Positions 34,469-43,520 of a stretch of DNA of 64,000 nucleotides are shown here, in pieces (the stretch's first letter is position 1; every line of letters starts with the position of its first letter). A program made the position numbers and the translations under genes. This DNA comes from Nodularia spumigena CCY9414. Lineage in GTDB: Bacteria; Cyanobacteriota; Cyanobacteriia; Cyanobacteriales; Nostocaceae. The stretch lies in the NCBI RefSeq assembly GCF_000340565.2, contig NZ_CP007203.1, positions 1,823,545 to 1,887,544 of the forward strand, written 5' to 3'. Under the pieces are notes generated by a model. That model ran no database searches. It saw only the letters and a list, made by a program, of their open reading frames with translations, and had not been told where the DNA came from.

Positions 34469-36658
34469 TCACGTAACATATTTTTCCCACATCTGCTGAT
34501 ATGCTTTCTCCATCTCCCGCGCAAACTGCTTACCATTCCATAAAGGTGAGGTTTGTCTTGACTGTCGCAGTTTCCAAGCTATTTGTTGTCTTAATTTTTC
34601 ATCTTTACCCAACCTCACACCCCACTCAACATATTCCTCATCACTCCTAGCTAAACCTTCTGTAACTCCTACATTCATCATCATGGTATAACTATTCCGG
34701 GCTGCAAATTGCTCTCCCACTCTGGTGACTAAGGGGATACCCATCCATAATGTTTCTAGGGTGGTGGTTGCACCATTGTAGGGATAGGTATCTAATACTA
34801 CATCTGCAATGGCTAAGTTGGCGCGATGTTCGGTGTCTGTTGGTACAGAAGGTAAAAATCTGAAACATTCTAAGTCTACACCTTCGGCTTCAGCTATTGG
34901 GGTAATAAAGTCTTTTAAATCTTGATGATTAGTTCGATGACTTTTGAGCAGAAAATAACTATTAGGGACTTGTTTGATAATTTGCATTTGTAACCGGATA
35001 TTCTGAGGATTACGTTTTAATCCGGTTTGGGAACTAAAATAAACAATTGCATCTTCAGGAATATCTAACGATTCTCTGCTGATAGTTGGTGTTCCCACAA
35101 CAAAACCATCAATACCAATATAGTTTTGCGGTAGTCGCCAAATCTTTTCGGTGTAATAATCTTGTGCTGACTCTGGTAAAACATAGTTATCAGCAATAAA
35201 ATAATCAACTGTGGGGAAACCTGTTGCATCATACCCTAACCAACTCACTTGAATGGGGGCGGGTTTAAAGGCTAGAATACAACAACTACCATAGGAAGTT
35301 AAACTATCTAAATCAACTAAAATATCTATTTCATCTTGATTAATTTTGTCTGCTGTTCCTAGCATAGAGAGAGATTCTTGATGATAATGATCTGCAAATT
35401 CTCTTTGATAAGCTTGTTGTAAAGGATCTTGGGAACTTTCGCGCAAAGAATATAAATAAATATCAAATTTCTGCCGATTATGATACTTTAATAACCACCA
35501 AGCTAAGAAACCCACAGAATGACTCCGAAAACATTCTGATAAATAGCCTATTCTTAAAGGACGTTCACTCAAAGACGGACGAGGTGAGTTAAAACGTTTT
35601 TGATAGGTATTAACTTCTGTGGAAAAATTTTTCCAGAGCAGTTGTTGACATAAAGCAGCTAATCCATTGCGAATTAATCTATTTTCTCGTGGATTATCTT
35701 CCATGTATAGTAAAAAAGAACCAACTGATAAAACTCCTAGTAATTTTTCACTGGTTTTTTGACTGGTAACAACTTTAGATAAAAATAGTTTATATTTTTG
35801 GTAAATTTCTCTTGATTTTTCCCAACTCTGACAAGCAGTTAATAATGCTTCCAGTAAATGTTGACTACCAATAACTTGATCTATTGATTCTTGACTAAGT
35901 GCTAAATATTTTTCAGCCCAATCAATAGACTCTTTGAGATAATCTCCTCTGAGACTTTGCAGCGCCGGGATAATTTTGCTGATATGCTCTAAATTATCTG
36001 GTTCTAAATCAAGGGCGAGTTTAGCAAAATAAATGGAAATATGATACTGAGAACATCGATAATAGGCTTCTGCTTTTCCTGTAATTAATTTAATAATAGT
36101 TTGAGAAGTTGATAAATAAGGAATAAATACTTTTACCAGTTGCTCGACAATAGGTGGAGGACTAACTGGATTAAGATGAACTAACTTTTCAATCACTAGA
36201 ATTAATAAATTTTCCTCAAAAACAGGGGGTTCTGTGAGTTGAGATATAATTTCAATTAATTGATAAATATTTGGTTCTAGATCCTCAATGTTTAAGTCAA
36301 TATCTAGCTCGATTATTTTTAAAAGATTATTAATATCATCAGGGATAAATTCTCTGAGGTGTTGACGAATTACCCAGCCTAGTTGATAGTGAGAATTTGA
36401 CTCTTGTTCTTGAGCCGCATTTAATAAAATTTCTGTTAATTGTTGCAACCATTGTTCTGACTCTGGTTCTCCTAGTTCCAGAAATGGAGTCATCCATGTA
36501 ATTTGGGCTTCTTCTTCTCTGTTCTCTAATAAGAAGGCTAATCCTAAATACCAATAATTAGTAAGTTCTTGGGGATTTTTAGTAATATTTTGTTCATATT
36601 CTTCAATAGTTAATAAGGTTTGAGTTGCAGAAATTTGATTATCTAACTGGGTAGTCAT
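34469..36658 (-). CDS. SPINDLY-like O-GlcNAc transferase, paralogue 2
   Basis: This 729-residue paralogue of the 31572-33803 protein starts at ATG 36656-36658 (MTTQLDNQISATQTLLTIEE). TPR-like N-terminal helices (YWYLGLAFLLENREEEAQITW) precede the GT41 region: LRIGYLSECFRSHSVGFLA, DILVDLDSLTSYGS, APIQVSWLGYDATGFPTVDY, ADVVLDTYPYNGATTTLE and EQFAARNSYTMMMN. The pilin gene lies 188 bp upstream. I recall that in Nostoc punctiforme an OGT gene beside pilA is required for hormogonium motility; this gene has the same position. The two copies are clearly paralogous across the whole length but well diverged in the TPR part. Confidence 0.86.
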   Translation of the reverse strand: MTTQLDNQISATQTLLTIEEYEQNITKNPQELTNYWYLGLAFLLENREEEAQITWMTPFLELGEPESEQWLQQLTEILLNAAQEQESNSHYQLGWVIRQHLREFIPDDINNLLKIIELDIDLNIEDLEPNIYQLIEIISQLTEPPVFEENLLILVIEKLVHLNPVSPPPIVEQLVKVFIPYLSTSQTIIKLITGKAEAYYRCSQYHISIYFAKLALDLEPDNLEHISKIIPALQSLRGDYLKESIDWAEKYLALSQESIDQVIGSQHLLEALLTACQSWEKSREIYQKYKLFLSKVVTSQKTSEKLLGVLSVGSFLLYMEDNPRENRLIRNGLAALCQQLLWKNFSTEVNTYQKRFNSPRPSLSERPLRIGYLSECFRSHSVGFLAWWLLKYHNRQKFDIYLYSLRESSQDPLQQAYQREFADHYHQESLSMLGTADKINQDEIDILVDLDSLTSYGSCCILAFKPAPIQVSWLGYDATGFPTVDYFIADNYVLPESAQDYYTEKIWRLPQNYIGIDGFVVGTPTISRESLDIPEDAIVYFSSQTGLKRNPQNIRLQMQIIKQVPNSYFLLKSHRTNHQDLKDFITPIAEAEGVDLECFRFLPSVPTDTEHRANLAIADVVLDTYPYNGATTTLETLWMGIPLVTRVGEQFAARNSYTMMMNVGVTEGLARSDEEYVEWGVRLGKDEKLRQQIAWKLRQSRQTSPLWNGKQFAREMEKAYQQMWEKYVT

Positions 36659-36741
36659 GATTAAAAACCTGGAACTTGTTGACAATTTATTACCAAGGAA
36701 GTGTGAACCTGAATTGAAAGAAGCTGAAAATAAACAGCAAT

Positions 36742-36769
36742 GTAGGGATTAACTCTTGTTAACCCCTAC
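36742..36769 (-). terminator. Hairpin between pilin and OGT genes
   Basis: GTAGGG(A)TTAAC and GTTAACCCCTAC form an imperfect stem in the 188-bp gap downstream of the pilin gene. It could terminate most pilin transcripts and let a minority read into the OGT gene. The T-run is weak on the minus strand. Confidence 0.45.
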
Positions 36770-36846
36770 TTTATCTAAAAAATTATATATAAAATGCCAA
36801 ATGCTTTTCAATTCATCCAGCATTTTTAATAACAAAGAATGAGATG

Positions 36847-37374
36847 TTACTTCATTGGTTCGGATTCACCAGTACACGCAGCAGGGGTTGTACCACCCAC
36901 TAGGTCTACAGTAGGAGGAGCATCACCAACGGCTTTTGTCTGACAAGCAGCAGCAGAAGTTTGTCCAGAGGTGAGAATTACAACACCACCAGAAAAGCTC
37001 TTGAGAGACTGTGTATCCTTAGTTTGTGCAGTGAATAGAGCTTTTTCGCTATTGGTTGCTACTGGTGCATCGATCGCATACTTATAGTTAACAGTCTCTG
37101 AAGGAGTACCAATCTCTAGAGTCACCAGATCAGAAGCAAAGGTGGGATATTCAATTCGGTAAGCTTGTTGCGCTCTGTTGACTGCACCAACGTAGCTCTT
37201 AGCTTCAGATTGTTTAGCTTTTGCAGCTTGGTTCAAGAAAGAAGGTAGAGCGATAGCGGAAAGAATACCAATGATGATGATTACAACCAACAATTCAATC
37301 AGAGTAAAACCTGATTCGTCTTTCTTTTTGTTGAGGATGTGTTGGAGGAACTTGGCTTTTAATTCAGTTTTCAT
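36847..37374 (-). CDS. pilA: Type IV major pilin-like protein (PilA-like)
   Basis: The 175-residue protein has a basic leader and the prepilin peptidase site before FTLIELLVVIIIIGIL (G/F cleavage, Glu5 of the mature protein), then SAIALPSFLNQAAKAKQSEAK. The globular part contains YVGAVNRAQQAYRIEYPTFA and ends with two cysteines (AACQTK and AACTGE), which could form the C-terminal disulfide loop. Length is typical for cyanobacterial PilA, the pilus subunit of motile hormogonia. The predicted modifier genes (two OGTs) lie downstream on the same strand. It has 400+ bp upstream free of genes, enough for a strong promoter, none of which I can define. Confidence 0.9.
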   Translation of the reverse strand: MKTELKAKFLQHILNKKKDESGFTLIELLVVIIIIGILSAIALPSFLNQAAKAKQSEAKSYVGAVNRAQQAYRIEYPTFASDLVTLEIGTPSETVNYKYAIDAPVATNSEKALFTAQTKDTQSLKSFSGGVVILTSGQTSAAACQTKAVGDAPPTVDLVGGTTPAACTGESEPMK

Positions 37375-37533
37375 AGTAGGTAGTTTCCCGGTGATGTAAA
37401 GTGTTTTCCCTTTCTAGATATAACTTACCCACACTTGAACAATTTCATATCACCCCCAGCAAAAATTTTTTTTTAGGTTCCAGTTTCCAGCAGTGAAATG
37501 CTCAATAATTTCCGCCAAAACCAATGAATGTCG

Positions 37534-37580
37534 GTTGGGTTCTTCGCGTCAGCGTTGCGGAGCAAGGAAGGAAACCCAAC
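37534..37580. repeat. GTTGGGTT...AACCCAAC inverted repeat
   Basis: The arms GTTGGGTT (37534-37541) and AACCCAAC (37573-37580) flank a G+C-rich loop. The surrounding 37375-38050 region, upstream of the pilin gene, holds no gene that I can support. Confidence 0.6.
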
Positions 37581-38079
37581 TTGACGAGTCGTGATGCGTA
37601 AAGCCGCCGTTATGGGGGGTAGTGCGTCAAGCAATATTTAGATCCTGGAATTACCCCCCTTAATTCTCCCTTTCTCAGGGGGTTAACAGCTAGTTAGTGT
37701 TTTACTAACAAAAGATAACAGATGCTGATTCACTGAAAAACCTGCCTGTCTCTAGAAAATTTTCAGACTTTCAGCCCCTAAGCAGTGCTATTATTGATAC
37801 ATATTTTAGGTGATAACCAAGCCTAAATACACCAATAGTAGGGTGAGATACACCCAATCTTAAAGCCTGTGGACTAGACAGTGCCGACACTTCTAGGGTG
37901 AAGCAGGAAGAAAAAGTTGGCTCTTGTTAGCATTAGTTAGCTTTTTTGTATCGGAGATCAGAAGTTGGGTTTCCCATAACCTCAACATTTACCATTTTGT
38001 TGGTGCTAGGTGCTTCCTATTCCCATGTTTTCAGAACTACACAGATAAAGAACCTCACCCCCAGCCCCTCTCCTTAGTA

Positions 38080-38891
38080 AGGAGAGGGGAGTTTTTCAGG
38101 GGAAACTTAGGAGAGGGGAGTTTTTCAGGGGAAACTTAGGAGAGGGGAGTTTTTCAGGGGAAACTTAGGAGAGGGGAGTTTTTCAGGGGAAACTTAGGAG
38201 CGGGGAGTTTTTCAGGGGAAACTTAGGAGCGGGGAGTTTTTCAGGGGAAACTTAGGAGCGGGGAGTTTTTCAGGGGAAACTTAGGAGCGGGGAGTTTTTC
38301 AGGGGAAACTTAGGAGCGGGGAGTTTTTCAGGGGAAACTTAGGAGAGGGGTGATTTTCAGGGGAAACTTAGGAGAGGGGAGTTTTTCAGGGGAAACTTAG
38401 GAGAGGGGTGATTTTCAGGGGAAACTTAGGAGAGGGGTGATTTTCAGGGGAAACTTAGGAGAGGGGAGTTTTTCAGGGGAAACTTAGGAGAGGGGAGTTT
38501 TTCAGGGGAAACTTAGGAGAGGGGAGTTTTTCAGGGGAAACTTAGGAGAGGGGAGTTTTTCAGGGGAAACTTAGGAGCGGGGTGATTTTCAGGGGAAACT
38601 TAGGAGCGGGGTGATTTTCAGGGGAAACTTAGGAGAGGGGAGTTTTTCAGGGGAAACTTAGGAGAGGGGAGTTTTTCAGGGGAAACTTAGGAGAGGGGAG
38701 TTTTTCAGGGGAAACTTAGGAGCGGGGAGTTTTTCAGGGGAAACTTAGGAGCGGGGAGTTTTTCAGGGGAAACTTAGGAGAGGGGAGTTTTTCAGGGAAA
38801 ATTTAGGAGCGGGGTGATTTTCAGGGAAAATTTAGGAGCGGGGAGTTTTTCAGGGAAAATTTAGGAGCGGGGAGTTTTTCAGGGGAAACTC
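38080..38891 (+). repeat. 28-copy array of a 29-bp unit
   Basis: The unit is AGGAGAGGGGAGTTTTTCAG followed by GGGAAACTT, exactly 29 bp, repeated 28 times without spacers (28 x 29 = 812 bp). Units vary at two sites: GAGAGGGG or GAGCGGGG, and GAGTTTTTC or TGATTTTC. The last few units have GGGAAAATTT in place of GGGGAAACTT. The array grows out of a dispersed CTCCTTAGTAAGGAG palindrome at 38068. The unit is not a multiple of three and there is no spacer diversity, so it is neither coding nor a CRISPR. Confidence 0.97.
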
Positions 38892-39226
38892 AGGATAGGG
38901 GTGATTGTAAAGGGCTGGGTGAGCAAGTCCTAAGTTGACAATTTCATAGACAAAACTATACTTATATTGACAAAAATCAATATATATTTTAGGAAAAAAT
39001 CAACTACTTGATATATAATACGGTGATATCAAGTATTGAATTGAGACTATTGCCGACGCGAAAACCAAGCAATGATGGTGGTAGTCTTTTTCAGAAACTT
39101 AATTGGAACACAATCGCGTCTGGCTAAGGCGTGAAAGTCTACTGAGGGATAACTGCTCTCATGCTCCCGTTGAAGTAGAAAGTAAAGTCTAGTTTTGTCT
39201 AGGTTTTATATAGCAGGTTTCCCCCA
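38892..39226. other. Non-coding stretch after the 29-bp array
   Basis: No gene is supported here. The stretch is A+T-rich, with TATTGACAAAAATCAATATA-like palindromic sequence near 38963 and a GACGCGAAAACC segment. It ends at a dispersed repeat. Confidence 0.4.
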
Positions 39227-39336
39227 GTCATAATTAATGGTGGGTTACGCTCCGCTAACCCACCCTACAAAATTTAGCTCATGTTTTCTCATGCTCCCCT
39301 CTCCTTGCTAAGGAGAGGGGCTGGGGGTGAGGTTCT
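39227..39336. repeat. 110-bp dispersed repeat, copy 1
   Basis: This 110-bp block starts GTCATAATTAATGGTGGG, contains the GGTGGGTTA...TAACCCACC hairpin and ends in the CTCCTT/AAGGAG palindrome. It is nearly identical to 43349-43458 in the same orientation. The two copies flank the methyltransferase pair and the DUF2887 gene. Confidence 0.85.
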
Positions 39337-39413
39337 TTATGTTCGTTAATACATCAGGGGGGACTAGAAGCCCACCCCACAATATGGATAGTTAATTGAT
39401 TTCTGGGAAATCC

Positions 39414-40736
39414 CTAACGCTCTAACATGAGATAACCAAGGCTTTCTAAGCTGGTGAGCAACTGTTTGACTATATTGAAGTCTACTTCTAACTCTGTAGG
39501 CTGTAAAGTCACAGGGTCGAGGGGGCGAAATTGTCGCCAACGCTCTACTAGAGACATCATCGGTTGGGGTTGCTCTAATAAAGGTATTAAGCAAGATGCT
39601 GTGGAGCTATCTATATTAATTGACCCTGAGACAAGGGATAAATGTTCACTGATGGAAAATGCCCGAACTTCTCGCACACAAGCAATGAGTTGTTCTTGAA
39701 ATTGGGGAGTTTTTAACTGGGGACAAAGATGGACTGTAGCACCTTGCCAATCGGCATCAGTCCATTCTGTAACTGGTAGAATATCTAAAGGCGGCTGAGG
39801 ATGACCACACCAAAAATCCAACAGTCGATGAACAGGATTGAACAGTTCATACAAATGTAAGCTTTCTTCTTGAGAGATATCAGGTAAACTCATAGCCAGA
39901 AAACTGGGTAAATTATCTGGTTGTTGGAATAAGTCGAGTAATTGCCACTGTCGCCAGTTGACCATACTGATAAACTCTAAGTCAGAGTCTGCCAAAGCCG
40001 AGAACATTTCCGGGACGGTGTAACCTTTATCTCCTTGCAATAAATAATTCATTAAAATTATTTCTTCGCCCTCCTCCTTTTCAAAATTAGATTTCCATGT
40101 TTTAGCTTTGAGTTCCACATTATCTTTCAACGCCTTCATGGTTTCGCTAACAATTTCCACTTCCATTTCTCCTGGGTTTCCTTCCGTTAATCCCATCATG
40201 GCGAAGAGTTTTTGAGCGCGGAAATAATTGCCTCTCTGAAGTGAGCTATGTAAATTAGTGCGAATAATCCCATCTGGCTTTAAAACTGCTTGCATGGCTT
40301 TCAAACCAACAGTTATATCAGGGAGAAGATACAGCAGTTCATCACAGTTAATATAATCAAATTTTTGATTGAGTTTTGGTAAATCTTCCAGAGATAAAAC
40401 ATGAAACTCTGCATTATCTAATCCATAATATTCTAACCGTTGTCTCGCTAATTTTACAGATTCGGCTGAGATATCCACGCCGAAAATTTTCGCCCCTGGG
40501 TTAGCTTCTGCCAACATCAAAGATTTATAACCACTGCCACAGCCAGCATCTAAAATCACTTTGCCTGGACTATCAATAACTTTTTGGTTTCTTAAGTAAT
40601 AAGCATTAACTAAGCTATGAATATAAAGTTGCTTAGGTTGCGTTTTAGGTGATTTTTCCAGGGGAATGCGGGGATAGGGGGAACTATCAAACTGCTGGCG
40701 AATTTTTTCAAATAAATCAGATGCGATATCTACCAT
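39414..40736 (-). CDS. SAM-dependent methyltransferase, tandem copy 1
   Basis: The 440-residue protein has a class I methyltransferase domain (about 35-200) with the SAM site VILDAGCGSGYKSLML (Gly65-Gly69), the Asp of FGVDISAESVKLARQRL and INCDELLYLLPD. A C-terminal half (about 240-440) resembles a methyltransferase-regulatory domain. It is a tandem paralogue of 40859-42184 on the same strand with a 122-bp gap. Substrate unknown. Position next to pilin and glycosyltransferase genes suggests a surface or small-molecule role, but nothing in the sequence proves it. Confidence 0.82.
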   Translation of the reverse strand: MVDIASDLFEKIRQQFDSSPYPRIPLEKSPKTQPKQLYIHSLVNAYYLRNQKVIDSPGKVILDAGCGSGYKSLMLAEANPGAKIFGVDISAESVKLARQRLEYYGLDNAEFHVLSLEDLPKLNQKFDYINCDELLYLLPDITVGLKAMQAVLKPDGIIRTNLHSSLQRGNYFRAQKLFAMMGLTEGNPGEMEVEIVSETMKALKDNVELKAKTWKSNFEKEEGEEIILMNYLLQGDKGYTVPEMFSALADSDLEFISMVNWRQWQLLDLFQQPDNLPSFLAMSLPDISQEESLHLYELFNPVHRLLDFWCGHPQPPLDILPVTEWTDADWQGATVHLCPQLKTPQFQEQLIACVREVRAFSISEHLSLVSGSINIDSSTASCLIPLLEQPQPMMSLVERWRQFRPLDPVTLQPTELEVDFNIVKQLLTSLESLGYLMLER

Positions 40737-40858
40737 GAGATGTTCTCCTGATACTCAAATATGGGTGATGAATGGAATTTTTAGCTGTAGCTCAGTGGTT
40801 ATAGTTGTATTGTTCCCTACTGTGGCAATTTTGAACACAGTCAAGGAGAAATTAGGAA

Positions 40859-42184
40859 TTATGCACGCTCTAACATGAGATAACCAAAACTTTCTAGCTG
40901 GATGACCAGCTGTTGCACTATCTCAAAAGCTGTTTCTAACTCTGTAGGCTGTAAAGTCACAGGGTCGAGGGGGCGAAATTGTCGCCAACGCTCTACCAGA
41001 GCCATCATCGGCTGGGGTTGCTCTAACAATGGTATTAAGCAAGATGCTGTGGAACTATCTATATTAATTGACCCTGGGACAAGGGATAAATGTTGACTAA
41101 GGGGAAATGGCCGAACTTCTCGCACACAAGCAATGAGTTGTTCTTGAAACTGGGGAGTTTTTAACTGGGGACAAAGATGGACTGTAGCACCTTGCCAATC
41201 GGCATCAGTCCATTCTGTAACTGGTAAAATATCTAAAGGCGGCTGAGGATGACCACACCAAAAATCCAACAGTCGATTAACAGGATTTAACAGTTCATAC
41301 AAATGTAAGCTTTCTTCTTGAGAGATATCAGGTAAACTCATAGCCAGAAAACTGGGTAAATTATCTGGTTGTTGAAATAAATCGAGTAATTGCCACTGTC
41401 GCCAGTTGAGCATACTGATAAACTCTAGGTGAGAGTCTACTAAAGCCGAGAACATTTCCGGGACGGTGTAACCTTTATCTCCCTGCAATAAATAATTCAT
41501 TAAAATCTTTTCTTCCCCCTCTGGGGTAGCATAGAAAGGTTGCCAAGTTCTCGCTTTCAATTGCACATCATTTTTCAAAGCCATGATGGTTTCTCGGACA
41601 ATTTCCACTTCCAATTCTCCGGGAGTTCCCCCCATTAATCCCATGAGTGTGAAGGCTTTTTGGGCGCGGAAAACATTAGTTCTGCCGAATACACTATGTA
41701 AATTAGTGCGGATAATGCCATCTGGTTTTAAAACTGCTTGCATAGCTTTTAAACCAACATTTATATCAGGCAGTAAATACAACAACTCATCACAGTTAAT
41801 ATAATCAAATTGTTGATTGAGGCTGGGCAATTCTTCCAAAGCTAAAACATGAAATTCTGCATTGTCAAAGCCATGATAATCTAACCGTTCTCTGGCTAAT
41901 TTTACGGACTCTGGGGAAATATCAAAGCCGACAATTTTCGCCCCTGGGTTAGCTTCTGCCAACATTAAAGATTTATAACCACTGCCACAGCCAGCATCTA
42001 AAATCAGTTTACCTTGAGTATCAATAACTTTTTGGTTTCTTAAGTAATAAGCATTGACTAAACTATGAATATACAGTTTATCGGTTTCATTTTTCGGTGA
42101 TTTCTCCAGAGGTTGACGGGGATAGGGAGAACTATCAAAGCGCTGGCGCATGATTTCTAATAAGTCAGATGCTATATTTACCAT
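40859..42184 (-). CDS. SAM-dependent methyltransferase, tandem copy 2
   Basis: The 441-residue paralogue of the previous gene has the same domain order (LILDAGCGSGYKSLML, VGFDISPESVKLARERL). The two proteins are near-identical from about residue 245 to 400, yet clearly different between about 155 and 235 (SVFGRTNVFRAQKAF against SSLQRGNYFRAQKLF). That mosaic pattern suggests gene conversion, or selection on the diverged middle. The Leu-Leu-Gln-Gly-Asp-Lys motif (MNYLLQGDKGYTVPEMFSAL) is common to both. Substrate unknown. Confidence 0.82.
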   Translation of the reverse strand: MVNIASDLLEIMRQRFDSSPYPRQPLEKSPKNETDKLYIHSLVNAYYLRNQKVIDTQGKLILDAGCGSGYKSLMLAEANPGAKIVGFDISPESVKLARERLDYHGFDNAEFHVLALEELPSLNQQFDYINCDELLYLLPDINVGLKAMQAVLKPDGIIRTNLHSVFGRTNVFRAQKAFTLMGLMGGTPGELEVEIVRETIMALKNDVQLKARTWQPFYATPEGEEKILMNYLLQGDKGYTVPEMFSALVDSHLEFISMLNWRQWQLLDLFQQPDNLPSFLAMSLPDISQEESLHLYELLNPVNRLLDFWCGHPQPPLDILPVTEWTDADWQGATVHLCPQLKTPQFQEQLIACVREVRPFPLSQHLSLVPGSINIDSSTASCLIPLLEQPQPMMALVERWRQFRPLDPVTLQPTELETAFEIVQQLVIQLESFGYLMLERA

Positions 42185-42480
42185 GAGATTTTCTCCTGAT
42201 GCTCAATTTTGGGGTGTGAATTTAATTTTTCGCCGGGGCTAGGTGCTTACACCAGTTTTAGTATTCCCAAAATTTCAGATTTTTAACACAGCACAACAGC
42301 AATAGGTGAAGATAATGCGGGGAATCACAAAGGAATGAACCCCGCCTACGTACATAAGGGCGGGCAAGATGCCCACCCCACAAGATTTATGATATTAAGG
42401 TGTATGCTTTATTTACTTGCAAAGTCCTGTATTTTGTATTGAAATAGAAGAAGCTGCAAAGTTGACCATTACTAGCATCA

Positions 42481-43266
42481 ATGAAAACAGATGTAATCTT
42501 TTATGAACTGATTAAGGAACTACCTCAAATATTTTTTGAACTTATTGAAAAACCTGATACTAATCCTAATATTTACACATTCACTGCACCGGAAGTGAAA
42601 CAACAATCATTTCGGTTAGATGGGGTATTTTCCCCACGGGAGGGATTTGAAAATGAACCTTTATATTTTGTGGAGTTGCAAACCTACAAAGATGAAGAAT
42701 TCTACGAACGGCTTTTTGGGGAAATTTTTGTTTATTTTCGGCAATATCAACCAGCTAACTCAGATTGGTATGCAATTGTAATTTACGATAAACGCATTCA
42801 TGAAAGCCCACCTCATCCCCGTTATCGGGTTTTAATAGAACAACATCTACGCTGCATTTATCTGAATGAACTTTCTACTCAAGCTGAATCTTCTTTGGGG
42901 ATAGGAATTGCTAAACTATTTGTAGAAACACCTAAAAAAGCTCCTGACTTAGCCCAACAGCTAATCACTCAGGCTAGGGAGAATTTACCTGATGAAAATC
43001 TACAAAAGAAAGTGCTAGCATTTATCCAAGCCATTGTATTTTATAAGTTTCCCACTCTCGCTTTAGAGGAAATTGAAGCCATGCTTGATTTAGATGAATT
43101 CAAAAATACTCGACTGTACCAAAGTCTTTTACAAAAGACAGAAGTAGAAACAAAATTAAAATTAACCTCAAAATGTGTTGAGAGAGGAATGAGCATTCAA
43201 GAAATAGCGGAATTTTTAGAAGTAGATGCTGAAATCATTAGAAAACATCTGCAACAACAGTCATAG
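42481..43266 (+). CDS. DUF2887 / Rpn-family PD-(D/E)XK nuclease-like protein
   Basis: The 261-residue protein begins MKTDVIFYELIKELPQIFFE and has the nuclease-like core: FRLDGVFSPREG (Asp), YFVELQTYKDEEFYERLF (Glu-x-Gln in place of Glu-x-Lys) and FGEIFVYFRQYQP. The C-terminus (IQEIAEFLEVDAEIIRKHLQ) looks like a helix-turn-helix tail. Members are called recombination-promoting nucleases or putative transposases and are abundant in Nostocales. Its own mobility is not evident. It is single, flanked by dispersed repeats. Confidence 0.8.
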   Translation: MKTDVIFYELIKELPQIFFELIEKPDTNPNIYTFTAPEVKQQSFRLDGVFSPREGFENEPLYFVELQTYKDEEFYERLFGEIFVYFRQYQPANSDWYAIVIYDKRIHESPPHPRYRVLIEQHLRCIYLNELSTQAESSLGIGIAKLFVETPKKAPDLAQQLITQARENLPDENLQKKVLAFIQAIVFYKFPTLALEEIEAMLDLDEFKNTRLYQSLLQKTEVETKLKLTSKCVERGMSIQEIAEFLEVDAEIIRKHLQQQS

Positions 43267-43348
43267 AGAATGTTTTCTCGTATTCCCTTCTCCTGAGCAA
43301 CCAGAGGGGCTGGGGGTGAGGTTCTTTATATGTGCCACCTCACCCCTG

Positions 43349-43458
43349 GTCATAATTAATGGTGGGTTACGCTGCGCTAACCCACCCTACAAAATTTAGC
43401 TCATGTTTTCTCATGCTCCCCTCTCCTTAGTAAGGAGAGGGGCTGGGGGTGAGGTTCT
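43349..43458. repeat. 110-bp dispersed repeat, copy 2
   Basis: This is the near-identical partner of 39227-39336, here 62 bp before the NTRC gene. It carries the same GGTGGGTTA hairpin (with CTGCGC in place of CTCCGC) and the same terminal CTCCTTAGTAAGGAG palindrome. Confidence 0.85.
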
Positions 43459-43520
43459 GTCGCATTCCTGAGCTGATTATGCTATATTAACCGTAGTCAT
43501 TATGAGTTCAATTAATTATT

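Noticed and set aside
38080-38891. 29-bp array considered as a CRISPR
   Set aside because: Units are contiguous with no unique spacers, there are no cas genes, and the repeat grows from a dispersed palindrome.
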